A stretch of DNA of 42,907 nucleotides from Carboxydothermus islandicus. Its GTDB lineage: Bacteria; Bacillota; Z-2901; Carboxydothermales; Carboxydothermaceae. Positions 7,730 through 16,363 of this stretch are shown in pieces. A model generated the notes under the pieces. The model saw only the letters and a list, made by a program, of their open reading frames with translations. It made no database searches and was not told the DNA's origin. The position numbers and the translations under genes were made by a program. Location of the stretch: contig NZ_BDJL01000141.1 in the NCBI RefSeq assembly GCF_001950325.1, forward strand, positions 228 through 43,134. Direction: 5' to 3'. Every line of letters starts with the position of its first letter. The stretch's first letter is position 1.

Positions 7730-8084
7730 AGTGGTAAGTGTAGCTTTGGTAATTTTGGGACTGTTGATGTTCAACTGGGCTTTAGGTAGACTAAACGTCA
7801 AAAGTACCGCAGTTTACATGGCTGTGCGGCTTTTAATGGGAATGGGACTTATGTTAGCGGGATTTTCTTTAGAATGGGAACGGATATCCAAAACTTCGAA
7901 AATAACTTTTGATTGGGTAACCCTTTTAATTCTCGGGCTTCCTGCCCTGATTTTAGCCTGGCTTCCCTTTTTTGTTCATTATTTAAATTTACCTTTGCCC
8001 GAGCTTATCTGGCAGGAGAGACTACCGGCAGAATCGGTGGGAGCATTTTTTTTAGGTATTGCTCTTGGCAAAAGCTTTCGGTAG
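7707..8084 (+). CDS. Small integral membrane protein, unknown function
   Basis: A 125-aa hydrophobic protein with about four membrane segments (about residues 9-26, 35-53, 70-90, 106-122). I recognise no family. The ATG overlaps the 3' end of the sensor kinase by 23 bp and uses GGGGAGGG as ribosome binding site, so the two are translationally coupled. A role as accessory membrane partner of the kinase is inferred from position only. Confidence 0.75.
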   Translation: MKKSRWYEVVSVALVILGLLMFNWALGRLNVKSTAVYMAVRLLMGMGLMLAGFSLEWERISKTSKITFDWVTLLILGLPALILAWLPFFVHYLNLPLPELIWQERLPAESVGAFFLGIALGKSFR

Positions 8085-8146
8085 TAATGCACAACTCCTT
8101 TTTTGGTGGTAAAATTATATAAAGACCGAAAAAAGGAGCGGATGCT

Positions 8147-9052
8147 GTGAAAAGGGTAGTCAGCGTAAGCCTGGGTTCTTCCAAGCGAGACAAAGCAACC
8201 GAGGCGGAATTTTTGGGAGAAAAATTTATTATCGAGCGCCGGGGTACCGATGGGGATTATAATAAAGCGTTGCAGGTTTTAAAAGAGTTGGACGGCAAAG
8301 TAGATGCTATTGGACTTGGCGGGATAGATGTCTATCTTTATGCCGGAGGACGCCGGTATGCTATAAAAGATGGGCTTCGGCTTTTGCAGGCGGTTAAAAT
8401 TACTCCGGCGGTGGATGGAAGTGGCCTCAAAAATACTTTAGAGCGGGAAGTGGTGCGGGAGCTTGCCCGTATGGGAATTATCACTCCTAAAAGCAAGGTG
8501 CTGCTGGTTTCCGGCGTGGATCGTTTCGGTATGGCGGAAGCGTTAGTCGAAACCGGTGCGGAAGTAATTTTTGGCGATTTAATTTTTGCCCTGGGAATTC
8601 CCATTCCTATTAGGAAAATCAGCACTTTGAATTTCTTAGCGGCTATACTGCTGCCCATTATTACCAAGCTGCCGTTTCAGATTCTTTATCCTACGGGCAA
8701 GGAACAGGAAGTTAGAGAAAAGAAAAGCAAGAATGACCGGTATTACCACTGGGCGGATATTATTGCCGGGGATTACCTCTATATAAAGAAACACTTACCG
8801 GAGCGGATTGATGGCAAGATAATTTTAACCAATACTACTACCCGGGAAGATGTGGAGGAGTTAAAAAACAGGGGGGCCAAAATGTTAGTTACAACCACTC
8901 CGGTTTTAAACGGACGCTCTTTTGGAACCAACGTTATGGAAGGGGTTTTATTAACTCTTCTAAACAAGAAGTGGGAAGAAGTAACTTCCGAGGATTATTT
9001 AAAACTTTTAAAGGAACTGGGCTTTAAGCCCAATATAATTGAGTTAAATTAA
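8147..9052 (+). CDS. Quinate/shikimate-dehydrogenase-like protein, function uncertain
   Basis: A 301-aa protein. Related proteins in thermophilic Clostridia are, as I recall, labelled quinate 5-dehydrogenase, but the real activity is unknown. Seen: an N-terminal alpha/beta region with AIGLGGIDVYLYAG (about 45-60), a central segment with a nucleotide-binding look (KVLLVSGVDRFGMAEALVETGA, about 122-143) and a C-terminal TNTTTREDVEELKNRGAKMLVTTTP stretch that looks like a second Rossmann-type half. There is no clear shikimate-binding SxS or catalytic NKT signature, so I doubt the enzyme label. The start is GTG 8147, with AAAAAGGAG about 9 nt upstream. It ends in a 4-bp tail-to-tail overlap with the L,D-transpeptidase gene. 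Confidence 0.65.
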   Translation: MKRVVSVSLGSSKRDKATEAEFLGEKFIIERRGTDGDYNKALQVLKELDGKVDAIGLGGIDVYLYAGGRRYAIKDGLRLLQAVKITPAVDGSGLKNTLEREVVRELARMGIITPKSKVLLVSGVDRFGMAEALVETGAEVIFGDLIFALGIPIPIRKISTLNFLAAILLPIITKLPFQILYPTGKEQEVREKKSKNDRYYHWADIIAGDYLYIKKHLPERIDGKIILTNTTTREDVEELKNRGAKMLVTTTPVLNGRSFGTNVMEGVLLTLLNKKWEEVTSEDYLKLLKELGFKPNIIELN

Positions 9053-9693
9053 TCATAGATCCTTAAAAGTTTGTACATTTCCATGTTTATCCGATTATCA
9101 GAGGGAAGGCCGTGGTCGGCACGAAATTGCACTACGGCTTTTTCCATTTTTCGGCCAAAAATACCGTCGATGGGACCGGAATAATAACCTTTAAGCTTTA
9201 AAAGCTCCTGCAGAATAAGAACATCACTTCCTTTAGAACCTACAACCAATGTTCGCCACGGGGTTTCCTGATAGGTAAAAGGATTACCGAGAATAATTAC
9301 TTGATCTTGAAGGTTAACCTTTTCGTACAGTTCTTCTACATGCCGGTTTAACATCCGGATACAGCCGTGACTGGCGTAACTGCCAATGGAACCGGGTTTG
9401 TTGGTCCCGTGAATGCCGTACATACCCCAGGGTACGTTTAAACCTAGAAAGCGGCTGCCAAAACCGCTGCCCCAGTTTTTGCGCATAAAGATGATTTTAA
9501 AGCAACCAATCGGGGTGGGAGTTTTCAGGTCACCCAGGGCAACCGGGTATTTTTTTACAAGCTTATCTTCCCGGAAAAGATAAAGGAGGCGGGTCCGCGT
9601 TTCAATGATAATGATATTTTTTTCGTTGGCTAAAACGGTAAGGGGAGTTAAAAATATCATAAGGAAAACAAGAGAAAAAAGTTTTTTTACCAT
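9049..9693 (-). CDS. Secreted L,D-transpeptidase with peptidoglycan-binding domain
   Basis: A 214-aa exported protein: signal peptide at 1-22 (cleavage near VLA-NE), a YkuD-type L,D-transpeptidase domain at about 25-136 and a PG_binding_1 domain at about 150-212. The catalytic signature is complete, with His95 in GIHGT and SHGCIRM containing His109 and Cys111. YkuD enzymes form 3-3 cross-links or attach proteins to peptidoglycan, and in spore formers they act in vegetative wall or cortex. GGAGGTAG precedes the ATG. The stop codon overlaps that of the convergent gene by 4 bp without an intervening terminator. It diverges from the GerMN lipoprotein gene, another envelope gene. Confidence 0.92.
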   Translation of the reverse strand: MVKKLFSLVFLMIFLTPLTVLANEKNIIIIETRTRLLYLFREDKLVKKYPVALGDLKTPTPIGCFKIIFMRKNWGSGFGSRFLGLNVPWGMYGIHGTNKPGSIGSYASHGCIRMLNRHVEELYEKVNLQDQVIILGNPFTYQETPWRTLVVGSKGSDVLILQELLKLKGYYSGPIDGIFGRKMEKAVVQFRADHGLPSDNRINMEMYKLLRIYD

Positions 9694-9716
9694 TTTATCT
9701 ACCTCCGGTAATAAAC

Positions 9717-9756
9717 TTGTCCTTTATCGAATAGTTATTTATTAGTGTGATACATC
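9717..9756 (+). promoter_or_regulatory. Candidate promoter(s) for the GerMN lipoprotein gene
   Basis: Two readings overlap. A SigA-like one is TTGTCC (9717-9722), 17 nt, TATTAG (9740-9745). A SigE-like one is GATACATC (9749-9756) as a -10 resembling CATACAnT, with GAATAGT (9729-9735) 13 nt upstream. In Bacillus subtilis gerM is under SigE, which makes the second reading attractive, but both matches are imperfect. Confidence 0.35.
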
Positions 9757-9787
9757 AGGACAGGTTTATTTCGGGAGGTGAAAAAAT

Positions 9788-10363
9788 TTGGTCAGGAAAA
9801 TTATGGCAGGTATTTTGGTGGTTTTTTTAATAAGTGGGGTTGCCGGCTGCAGCTGGTGGAATAAGATTTTTGAGCGTAAAGCGGTAGTTCCGGATAAAAC
9901 CGAGGTTAAAGAGGAAAGCGTAGAAGTAGGTCAAAAAGGCGAGATGGTTGAAGTAGTTTTATATTTTGCCGATGAAACCGGCGAATATTTGGTTCCGGAA
10001 AAGCGGATGATTGCCAAAGTTCCAGCTATTGCGCGAGAAACGTTAAACGAACTTTTTGCCGGCCCCCAAACTTCTAATTTAAAGCCGGTGGTTCCTTCCG
10101 GTACGGTTTTACGGGATATTAATGTGAAACCCGATGGCTTGTGCATTGTTGATCTCAGCCGGGAAGTGATAGATAACCACCCGGGAGGATCGGCGGCGGA
10201 AGCGTTAACCGTATATGCTATTGTGGACACGTTATGCCAATTTCCTACGATAAAAAAAGTAGAGTTTCGGGTTGAGGGGGAAAAAGTGGAAAGCTTAAAA
10301 GGTCACATGGACCTAACGGTACCGGTGGAGAAAAATGAGGCGATGATTAAAATAAAAAATTAA
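9788..10363 (+). CDS. GerMN-domain lipoprotein
   Basis: A 191-aa lipoprotein: hydrophobic signal sequence and lipobox VAGC with lipidated Cys21, then a charged linker and one GerMN domain (about 55-180, with AIARETLNELFAGP and LRDINVKPDGLCIVDLS). GerMN domains occur in GerM, a sporulation and germination protein that bridges the mother-cell and forespore envelope machinery; family proteins also occur in other envelope roles. It has a single GerMN copy, whereas B. subtilis GerM has two. The start is TTG 9788 with GGGAGGTG 7 nt upstream; a later in-frame ATG (codon 6) would shorten the signal peptide. It is closed by a strong terminator and so is monocistronic. Confidence 0.85.
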   Translation: MVRKIMAGILVVFLISGVAGCSWWNKIFERKAVVPDKTEVKEESVEVGQKGEMVEVVLYFADETGEYLVPEKRMIAKVPAIARETLNELFAGPQTSNLKPVVPSGTVLRDINVKPDGLCIVDLSREVIDNHPGGSAAEALTVYAIVDTLCQFPTIKKVEFRVEGEKVESLKGHMDLTVPVEKNEAMIKIKN

Positions 10364-10367
10364 CCAC

Positions 10368-10406
10368 AAACCTTTTTTGGCTTTTAGGCCAAAAAAGGTT
10401 TTTTTC
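10368..10406 (+). terminator. Strong terminator after the GerMN gene
   Basis: A perfect 14-bp stem (10368-10381 with 10388-10401) and a 6-nt loop, followed by a T-run to about 10405. Confidence 0.9.
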
Positions 10407-10569
10407 TTAAAATCCCTTGACTTTTTTGCCAAATAGAGTTTTTCTTAAAAGGGTAGCAGATGGAAAAAAGGATTTTTGTGTGGGATAATATTAAGAAGGG
10501 TATCAAGAAACAGTTCTGGCAGAATAATATTTTGGTAAAACTTTAACCGTTTACAGGAGGTTTAGCATT

Positions 10570-11367
10570 TTGGACAAAGCATCACTGGGTATCGGAATAT
10601 TTGATTCGGGAGTTGGCGGAGTAACGGTGCTAAAGGAATTAATAAATTTGCTCCCCCAAGAAAACTTTTACTATTTGGGAGATACTGCTCATGTACCTTA
10701 CGGCTCGAAATCCAAAGAGGAATTATTAGTTTTGGGCGATGCCATAATTCGCTTTTTTCTTAAGTTAGGGGTTAAGATGGTAGTCTTTGCCTGCAATACC
10801 AGTTCGGCCATAACCTTACCCATCTTAAAAGAAAAATACCCGGTTTTAATGGAAGGAATGCTGGAGCCCTTAAGGAAAAATATGCCGGCCAAAGCCAAGG
10901 TCGGGGTGCTGGCCACCGAGGCGACGGTGAAAAGTGGGCTTTATCAAAAAAAACTTATGGAAACTAACAAGTTTCAAGAAGTTTATATGGTAGCTTGTCC
11001 CCGGTATGTGCCCTTGATTGAAAAGGGGATTGTTTCGGGGAAAGAAGTGGAAGAAGCTACCCGGGAATACTTTGAGCCACTTGTAGAAGAAGAAATTAGA
11101 GATGTGGTCCTGGGTTGTACCCATTATCCTTTTTTAACCGAAACTATTCAGAAACTTTACCCCAAAATTCAGGTAATTGACCCGGCGGCCTATGTTGCCC
11201 GGGAGGTTTATCGAAAATTAGAGGAAAACAAGCTTTTAGGTGAGAATGGCGGAAAAGTCCAGTTTTTTGTTACCGGCGATGAAAAAAGTCTAAAAAATCT
11301 TGGAAGCTTGTACTTAGGCTATAACATAGATAAGGTCCAAAAAATTGACCTGGAGGTAATAGTATGA
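10570..11367 (+). CDS. murI: Glutamate racemase
   Basis: MurI interconverts L- and D-glutamate, supplying D-Glu for the peptidoglycan stem peptide. The 265-aa protein has both catalytic cysteines of the cofactor-independent racemases: Cys75 in FACNTSSA and Cys183 in GCTHYP. The N-terminal GIFDSGVGG motif and the DTAHVPYG substrate loop are also present. The start is TTG 10570 with AGGAGG at 10555-10560. Its stop overlaps the glmS start (ATGA), so it is translationally coupled to the glutamate mutase genes. Both use glutamate, but D-Glu is not a mutase substrate, so the linkage may be only operonic. It sits at the head of a long run of close or overlapping genes reaching 19792. Confidence 0.95.
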   Translation: MDKASLGIGIFDSGVGGVTVLKELINLLPQENFYYLGDTAHVPYGSKSKEELLVLGDAIIRFFLKLGVKMVVFACNTSSAITLPILKEKYPVLMEGMLEPLRKNMPAKAKVGVLATEATVKSGLYQKKLMETNKFQEVYMVACPRYVPLIEKGIVSGKEVEEATREYFEPLVEEEIRDVVLGCTHYPFLTETIQKLYPKIQVIDPAAYVAREVYRKLEENKLLGENGGKVQFFVTGDEKSLKNLGSLYLGYNIDKVQKIDLEVIV

Positions 11368-11777
11368 AAGAGGTAAATTTAGTGCTCGGGGTGATTGGGG
11401 CTGATGTTCACGCTATTGGCAATAAAATTTTAGAGTATGCCCTCACCAATGCCGGTTTTAAGGTACACAATTTAGGGGTAATGGTGAGCCAGGAAGAATT
11501 TGTGAAAGCTGCTTTGGAGACCGATGCCAAAGCGGTATTGGTTTCTTCCCTTTACGGTCACGGGGAAATTGACTGTCGTGGTCTCAAGGAAAAGTTTATT
11601 GAAGCTGGTCTGGATGATGTTCTCCTGTATGTAGGAGGTAACTTAGTGGTGGGGAAACAGGATTTTACCGAAGTAGAGAGAAAGTTTAAAGCAATGGGAT
11701 TTGACCGGGTATTTCCCCCGGGAACGATGCCGGAAGAAGCAATACAAGCCCTTAAAGAAGACCTTGGGCTAATGTAG
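11364..11777 (+). CDS. glmS: Glutamate (methylaspartate) mutase sigma subunit, cobalamin-binding
   Basis: This is the small B12-binding component of glutamate mutase, which rearranges L-glutamate to (2S,3S)-3-methylaspartate by an adenosylcobalamin radical mechanism. The 137-aa protein has the base-off/His-on signature DxHxxG (Asp14, His16, Gly18 in GADVHAIG), the downstream [10 protein letters not shown] and the YVGGNL segment of the Rossmann-like B12 fold. The usual length is about 137. The ATG overlaps the murI stop, and glmL follows 12 bp downstream. In the family it forms a heterotetramer with GlmE. Confidence 0.95.
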   Translation: MKEVNLVLGVIGADVHAIGNKILEYALTNAGFKVHNLGVMVSQEEFVKAALETDAKAVLVSSLYGHGEIDCRGLKEKFIEAGLDDVLLYVGGNLVVGKQDFTEVERKFKAMGFDRVFPPGTMPEEAIQALKEDLGLM

Positions 11778-11789
11778 GGGGCTTTTAAG

Positions 11790-13142
11790 GTGACGTTAGG
11801 GCTTTTTTTGGACATAGGCAGTACATATACCAAAGGACGAGTGGTGGAGTTAGAACGGGGGGAGCTTGTAGCTTCGGCTAAAGCTTATACTACCGTAGAA
11901 ACCGATGTAACCCTTGGGATAAACGATTGCCTTTTAGAGTTATCACGGCAGGGAATTAAAGAGAAATATGATATAAAACTTGCCTCTTCTTCGGCTGCCG
12001 GCGGACTCAGGATGGTGGCGGTAGGGCTGGTACGGGATTTAACCACCGAGGCGGCAAAAAAGGCAGCTTTGACCGCCGGGGCGCGGGTAGAAAAGACCTA
12101 TAGCTATGAGCTTACCCCGGAAGATTTGGACGAAATTTTGGCCCTGAATCCGGACATCATTTTGCTGGCCGGAGGAACTGACGGCGGGAACAAAAAATAC
12201 CTTTTAGAAAATGCTAAGAAATTATCACGGCTAAAAATTAAAGGCACGATTTTGGTTGCCGGCAACCGCTCGGCGGCTACCGAGGTTGCCGGAATATTAG
12301 AAGGCAAGGTAGACTTCAGGATTGCTCCCAATGTCTTACCGGACCTCAATACCCTAAACATTGAACCGGTCCAAAACCTGATTCGCCAGATATTTTTAGA
12401 AAAAATAGTTGAAGCCAAAGGGTTAAAAAAAGCCGAAAAAATCGTGGACAAGGTAATGATGCCAACGCCCCTGGCGGTTTTAAAAGGGGCGGAACTTTTA
12501 GCCCAAAAAATCGGGGAGCTTATATTAATTGATGTCGGAGGAGCTACTACCGATGTACATTCGGTAGCAAAGGGGCTACCCACCTCGTCGGGGGTGAGTT
12601 TAAAAGGACTTCCGGAGCCCTACGCTAAAAGAACTGTGGAAGGGGATTTGGGGTTAAGGAGAACGGTGAAAAATGTTGTTGAATACGGACAAGAAGAATT
12701 TTACAATTCTGGGATTACTTCCGAGCAATTAAACGGTTACCTGGAAAAAATTTATAGAAATCCGACGTATCTTCCCCAAACCCCCCGGGAAAAGGAAATT
12801 GAAAAAGCGCTTACCCGAATTTGTGTCAAAACAGCAATGAATCGGCATGCGGGAAGATTGGAGGAAATCTGGACTCCTGCCGGAAAAAGTTTTGTTCAGT
12901 ACGGTAAGGATTTAACCGGGGTAGAAGCTTTGGTTGGAACCGGAGGACCTTTAGTTTATGCCGAGGAACCGGAAAAAGTTTTAGCGGCGGGTTTTTTTGA
13001 AGAAAATAGTCCTCATATCTTAAAGCCCAAGAAACCTGAACTTTATTTAGACACCGAGTATGTCTTGTTTGCTGCGGGCTTACTGGCGGAAAATAATCGG
13101 GAAGCAGGTTTAAAACTATTAAATTCCGTTAAAAAACTTTAA
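11790..13142 (+). CDS. glmL: Glutamate mutase-associated ATPase MutL/GlmL
   Basis: A 450-aa ASKHA-fold protein of the MutL family found between the two glutamate mutase subunit genes. Seen: an N-terminal phosphate loop DIGSTYTKG (about 8-16), ILLAGGTDGG (about 125-134), and a second ATPase motif LIDVGGATTDVHS (about 247-259). By analogy with reactivating factors of B12 enzymes it is thought to chaperone the mutase, for example in cofactor exchange; this is not biochemically certain. The start is GTG 11790, with AGGGGGC upstream. It lies in the classical glmS-glmL-glmE order. Confidence 0.92.
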   Translation: MTLGLFLDIGSTYTKGRVVELERGELVASAKAYTTVETDVTLGINDCLLELSRQGIKEKYDIKLASSSAAGGLRMVAVGLVRDLTTEAAKKAALTAGARVEKTYSYELTPEDLDEILALNPDIILLAGGTDGGNKKYLLENAKKLSRLKIKGTILVAGNRSAATEVAGILEGKVDFRIAPNVLPDLNTLNIEPVQNLIRQIFLEKIVEAKGLKKAEKIVDKVMMPTPLAVLKGAELLAQKIGELILIDVGGATTDVHSVAKGLPTSSGVSLKGLPEPYAKRTVEGDLGLRRTVKNVVEYGQEEFYNSGITSEQLNGYLEKIYRNPTYLPQTPREKEIEKALTRICVKTAMNRHAGRLEEIWTPAGKSFVQYGKDLTGVEALVGTGGPLVYAEEPEKVLAAGFFEENSPHILKPKKPELYLDTEYVLFAAGLLAENNREAGLKLLNSVKKL

Positions 13143-13163
13143 ACAAGCGGGAGGCAACGGGGA

Positions 13164-14612
13164 ATGAAAGGGAAAATTGATCTGGAGAAGTTTTTGCAAA
13201 CTCGGAAAGAAGTTCTGGCTGCCTGGCCTACGGGAGCGGAAGTGTCATTGGAAGATGGAATAAACTACCATAAAGCTTTACCGCCGGAAAAAAACTTTGC
13301 CGTTAAGCTTAAAAAAGTTAAGGAAGAAGGAATTACTGCCATTCAACCCCGGGCGGGGGTTGCTTTATTAAACGAGCATATAGCTCTTTTGAAATATTTA
13401 GAAAAAGAAGGGGAAGCGGACTTTCTTCCCACCACCATTGACAGTTACACCAGGCAAAACCGCTATCAGGAAGCCCAGCGGGGTATCGAAGAAAGCCTGG
13501 CGGAAGGTCGCTCAATGTTAAACGGCTTTCCGGCGGTAAATTACGGGGTGTATCCTTGCCGCAAGATAATTGAAGAGGTTAACGTGCCGGTGCAGGTACG
13601 TCACGGGACTCCCGATGCCCGGCTTTTAGCAGAAATAACCCTGGCCGGGGGTTTTTCAAGCTTTGAAGGAGGAGGTATTACCTACAACATTCCCTATGCC
13701 AAGGAAGTCCCGTTGAGAAAATCTATTGAAGACTGGCAGTATGTGGACCGGTTGATCGGTTACTATGCGGAACACGGGGTTTTAATAAACCGGGAATCGT
13801 TTGGACCCCTTACCGGTACTTTGGTACCGCCGTCCATTACCATTGCCATTAATATTTTAGAGCTTCTCTTAGCCGTCGAGCAGGGAGTAAAAAGCTTTAC
13901 CCTGGGACTCGGGCAGTGCGGCAATTTAAACCAGGACGTAGCGGCTTTACACGGGATGGTGGAACTGGCGGAGGAGTACTTAAAGCGCTTTGGTTTTCAG
14001 GATGTGGATTTAACCACCGTATTTCACCAGTGGATGGGTGGTTTTCCGCAGGATGAAGCCCGGGCTTTTGCGGTAATTGCCTGGGGAGCGGTAGCTGCCG
14101 CTTTAGCCAAGGCTAACAAGGTTGTTGTTAAAACACCCCATGAAGCTTTGGGAGTACCCACCAAAGAAGCCAATGCCCAGGGTTTAAAAACCACCCGGCA
14201 GATTGTCAATATGCTAAAAGACCAGCGGTTTATGGTCAATGAGGAATACCTTTTAGAAAAAGAAATGATGAAAAAAGAAGCCCGGGCCATTGTGGAACGT
14301 ACTCTGGAACTGGGAGAAGGGGACTTGGTTGCGGGAATTGAGCGGGCGTTTGCCGCAGGGGTTATCGATGTGCCTTTTGCCCCCAGTCGTTTTAACCTGG
14401 GGAAAATCCTGCCGGCACGGGATGATACCGGAGCGGTGCGGATTTTAGAGTTTGGAAATCTTCCCTTTGATAGCGAAATCCGGGAATTTCATAGGGAACG
14501 GCTAAAACGGAGAGGGGAAAAGGAAGGACGGGAGCCCAGCTTTCAAATGGTGATTGACGATATATACGCTATTGGTAAAGGAATGTTAGTAGGAAAACCG
14601 AGGACAAAGTAG
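13164..14612 (+). CDS. glmE: Glutamate (methylaspartate) mutase epsilon subunit
   Basis: The 482-aa catalytic TIM-barrel subunit of adenosylcobalamin glutamate mutase, close to the length of the clostridial enzyme. Recognisable family stretches include the N-terminal [41 protein letters not shown] (the arginine region binding the substrate carboxylates), [35 protein letters not shown] and the HQWMGGFP segment. Together with GlmS it makes 3-methylaspartate. No methylaspartate ammonia-lyase or mesaconate pathway gene is visible in the window, so how the product is used cannot be told here. GGGAGGC precedes the ATG; the next gene starts 9 bp after the stop. Confidence 0.95.
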   Translation: MKGKIDLEKFLQTRKEVLAAWPTGAEVSLEDGINYHKALPPEKNFAVKLKKVKEEGITAIQPRAGVALLNEHIALLKYLEKEGEADFLPTTIDSYTRQNRYQEAQRGIEESLAEGRSMLNGFPAVNYGVYPCRKIIEEVNVPVQVRHGTPDARLLAEITLAGGFSSFEGGGITYNIPYAKEVPLRKSIEDWQYVDRLIGYYAEHGVLINRESFGPLTGTLVPPSITIAINILELLLAVEQGVKSFTLGLGQCGNLNQDVAALHGMVELAEEYLKRFGFQDVDLTTVFHQWMGGFPQDEARAFAVIAWGAVAAALAKANKVVVKTPHEALGVPTKEANAQGLKTTRQIVNMLKDQRFMVNEEYLLEKEMMKKEARAIVERTLELGEGDLVAGIERAFAAGVIDVPFAPSRFNLGKILPARDDTGAVRILEFGNLPFDSEIREFHRERLKRRGEKEGREPSFQMVIDDIYAIGKGMLVGKPRTK

Positions 14613-14620
14613 GTGGAGCG

Positions 14621-15595
14621 ATGAAAGTTGGCATAACAACAACCATACCGGTAGAAGCGGTTTTTGCGGCGGGCAAGACGCCGGTTGATTTGAATAATAT
14701 TTTCATTACCGCTCCCTCGCCTCAGGCTTTAGTGGAAGAAGCGGAAGAAGAAGGTTACCCCAGAAACATCTGTGCCTGGATTAAGGGGCTGTATACCGTT
14801 GCCAAGAATGATCCGGAAATTGGAACGATTATTGCCGTAACCCAGGGGGATTGCAGTAATACCCATGCGTTAATGGAAACACTAATGCTGGTGGGAAAAG
14901 AAATTATACCTTTTGCTTATCCCTTTGACCGGGATTACGACCTTTTAGCCCACCAGTTAGAAAAATTAATTGCTGCTCTGGGGACTACCTGGGAGGAAAC
15001 GGTTCAAGTTAAAAAACAGTTGGATGAAATAAGAAAATTTTTGGTGGAGCTTGATTATTTAACGTATGCCGAAGGAAAAGTCACGGGTTTTGAAAATCAC
15101 CTGTGGCTTGTATCATCAAGTGATTTTAATCAGGACCCCAAAAAGTTTCAAAAAGAACTCCTGGAATTTTTAGAGGAAGCAAGAAAAAGGCCCGGAGAGA
15201 AAGAAAAGCTGCGCATAGCGTATATTGGTGTGCCGCCGATAATTCCCGACCTTTACGATTACCTGGAAGAGAGGGGCGCCCGGGTAGTTTTTAACGAGGT
15301 CCAGCGGCAGTTTTCCATGCCGTATTTGGAGGAAGACATCGTGCGGCAGTACCAGTTATACACCTATCCCTACGGCATTTTTGCTCGCCTTAAAGATATT
15401 AAAGAGCAACTTGAACTAAGGGAAGTGGATGCGGTAATTCACTATGCGCAAAGTTTTTGCTACCGGCAAATAGAAGATTTAATTATCCGGCGGGAAATTA
15501 AGCTTCCGATTTTAACTTTGGAAGGAGATAAGCCGGGAAGAATGGATGCTCGCACCCGGATGCGGGTGGATGCTTTCTTGGATATGATTCGTTAA
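14621..15595 (+). CDS. Small HgdB-like Fe-S protein (2-hydroxyacyl-CoA dehydratase / BcrC family)
   Basis: A 324-aa protein of the HgdB/BcrC superfamily, whose members hold a [4Fe-4S] or double-cubane cluster and do difficult reductions with low-potential electrons delivered by an ATP-driven activase. It contains exactly three cysteines: Cys51 (NICAW), Cys78 (GDCSN) and Cys280 (SFCYR), the spacing expected to ligate one [4Fe-4S] cluster. It is shorter than typical dehydratase subunits (about 370-430 aa) and has no partner alpha or beta subunit gene beside it, so it probably acts as a homomer. The dedicated activase gene follows 12 bp downstream. The substrate is unknown, and it need not be a hydroxyacyl-CoA. 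It starts 9 bp after glmE with GGTGGAG as ribosome binding site. Confidence 0.85.
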   Translation: MKVGITTTIPVEAVFAAGKTPVDLNNIFITAPSPQALVEEAEEEGYPRNICAWIKGLYTVAKNDPEIGTIIAVTQGDCSNTHALMETLMLVGKEIIPFAYPFDRDYDLLAHQLEKLIAALGTTWEETVQVKKQLDEIRKFLVELDYLTYAEGKVTGFENHLWLVSSSDFNQDPKKFQKELLEFLEEARKRPGEKEKLRIAYIGVPPIIPDLYDYLEERGARVVFNEVQRQFSMPYLEEDIVRQYQLYTYPYGIFARLKDIKEQLELREVDAVIHYAQSFCYRQIEDLIIRREIKLPILTLEGDKPGRMDARTRMRVDAFLDMIR

Positions 15596-15607
15596 AAGGT
15601 GATGAAG

Positions 15608-16363
15608 ATGTATGTAGGAATTGACCTTGGCAGTAGAAATGTCAAAATGGCAGTTAAAGAAGATGGAGAAATAAGGTTTTTACTTTTTGATACGGTGAGT
15701 TTTTACCGGGAATACGGAAAGCTTGTAGCAGGCGAGCTGGTGGTTGATTTTTCGGCTCTGGGGTTAAATTCCATTGAAAAAATTGTTTCCACCGGATACG
15801 GACGCCAGGCGGTGAAAATAAAAGGCGGCATTGATCTCCCGGAAATCCGGGCCCATGCGTTGGGGGCGGTTTACCAGACCGGGCTTATGGATTTTACCCT
15901 GTTGGATTTAGGGGGACAGGACAGTAAAGTTGTCTTGGTTAGAAAAGGCAAGGTGGTAGATTTTTTAACCAACGATAAATGTGCTGCTTCTACCGGAAGG
16001 TATCTCGAAAACATGGCTGCGGTTTTAAAGATTTCTTTAGAGGAATTGGGAAACTTTTATGAAGATCCGGTGGAACTTTCAAGTACCTGCGCTATATTTG
16101 GGGAGACGGAGCTTTTAGGCAAGGTGGTGGAAGGTTATCCTTTGGAACGGTTGGCGGCCGGGGTAAACTATACCATTTATAAAAGAATTGCTCCGATGCT
16201 TAAAAAACTTTTTTCTCCTCAGGTGGTGTTTACCGGGGGAGTGGCATACAGTCGCGCTTTAAGAAAGATCATTGAAAAGGAGCTTGGGGTCGAGGTAGTA
16301 ATACCCCGGGAACCGCAATTTAACGGTGCTCTTGGTTGTTTAAGATACGGGGGAGGGATATAA
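15608..16363 (+). CDS. HgdC-like ATP-dependent activase (BadF/BadG family)
   Basis: A 251-aa ASKHA ATPase. Family members are homodimers bridged by one [4Fe-4S] cluster that use ATP to push an electron onto an HgdB-type protein. Seen: phosphate-1 loop GIDLGSRNVK, STGYGR, DLGGQDSK, and the two cluster cysteines Cys125 (KCAASTGRYLE) and Cys161 (STCAIFGETEL), then FTGGVA. All expected motifs are intact. Start: GTG 15599 and ATG 15602 are in frame, but AAAGGTG ends 6 nt before ATG 15608, giving a first strand MYVGIDLG, so 15608 is preferred. It is coupled to the next gene by TAATG. The neighbouring HgdB-like protein is its obvious partner. Confidence 0.9.
   Translation: MYVGIDLGSRNVKMAVKEDGEIRFLLFDTVSFYREYGKLVAGELVVDFSALGLNSIEKIVSTGYGRQAVKIKGGIDLPEIRAHALGAVYQTGLMDFTLLDLGGQDSKVVLVRKGKVVDFLTNDKCAASTGRYLENMAAVLKISLEELGNFYEDPVELSSTCAIFGETELLGKVVEGYPLERLAAGVNYTIYKRIAPMLKKLFSPQVVFTGGVAYSRALRKIIEKELGVEVVIPREPQFNGALGCLRYGGGI

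Noticed and set aside
12104-12583. Long antisense frames inside genes (for example in glmL, 159 codons)
   Set aside because: They are shadows of codon bias in the real genes, lack ribosome binding sites, and their translations are low-complexity Ser/Thr/Pro-rich.
14621-16363. hgdB/hgdC-like pair as a full 2-hydroxyglutaryl-CoA dehydratase or as a double-cubane cluster protein
   Set aside because: A dehydratase needs a second subunit and usually a CoA-transferase, both absent. A double cubane needs more cysteine ligands than the three present, so only a single-cluster HgdB-like protein can be claimed.
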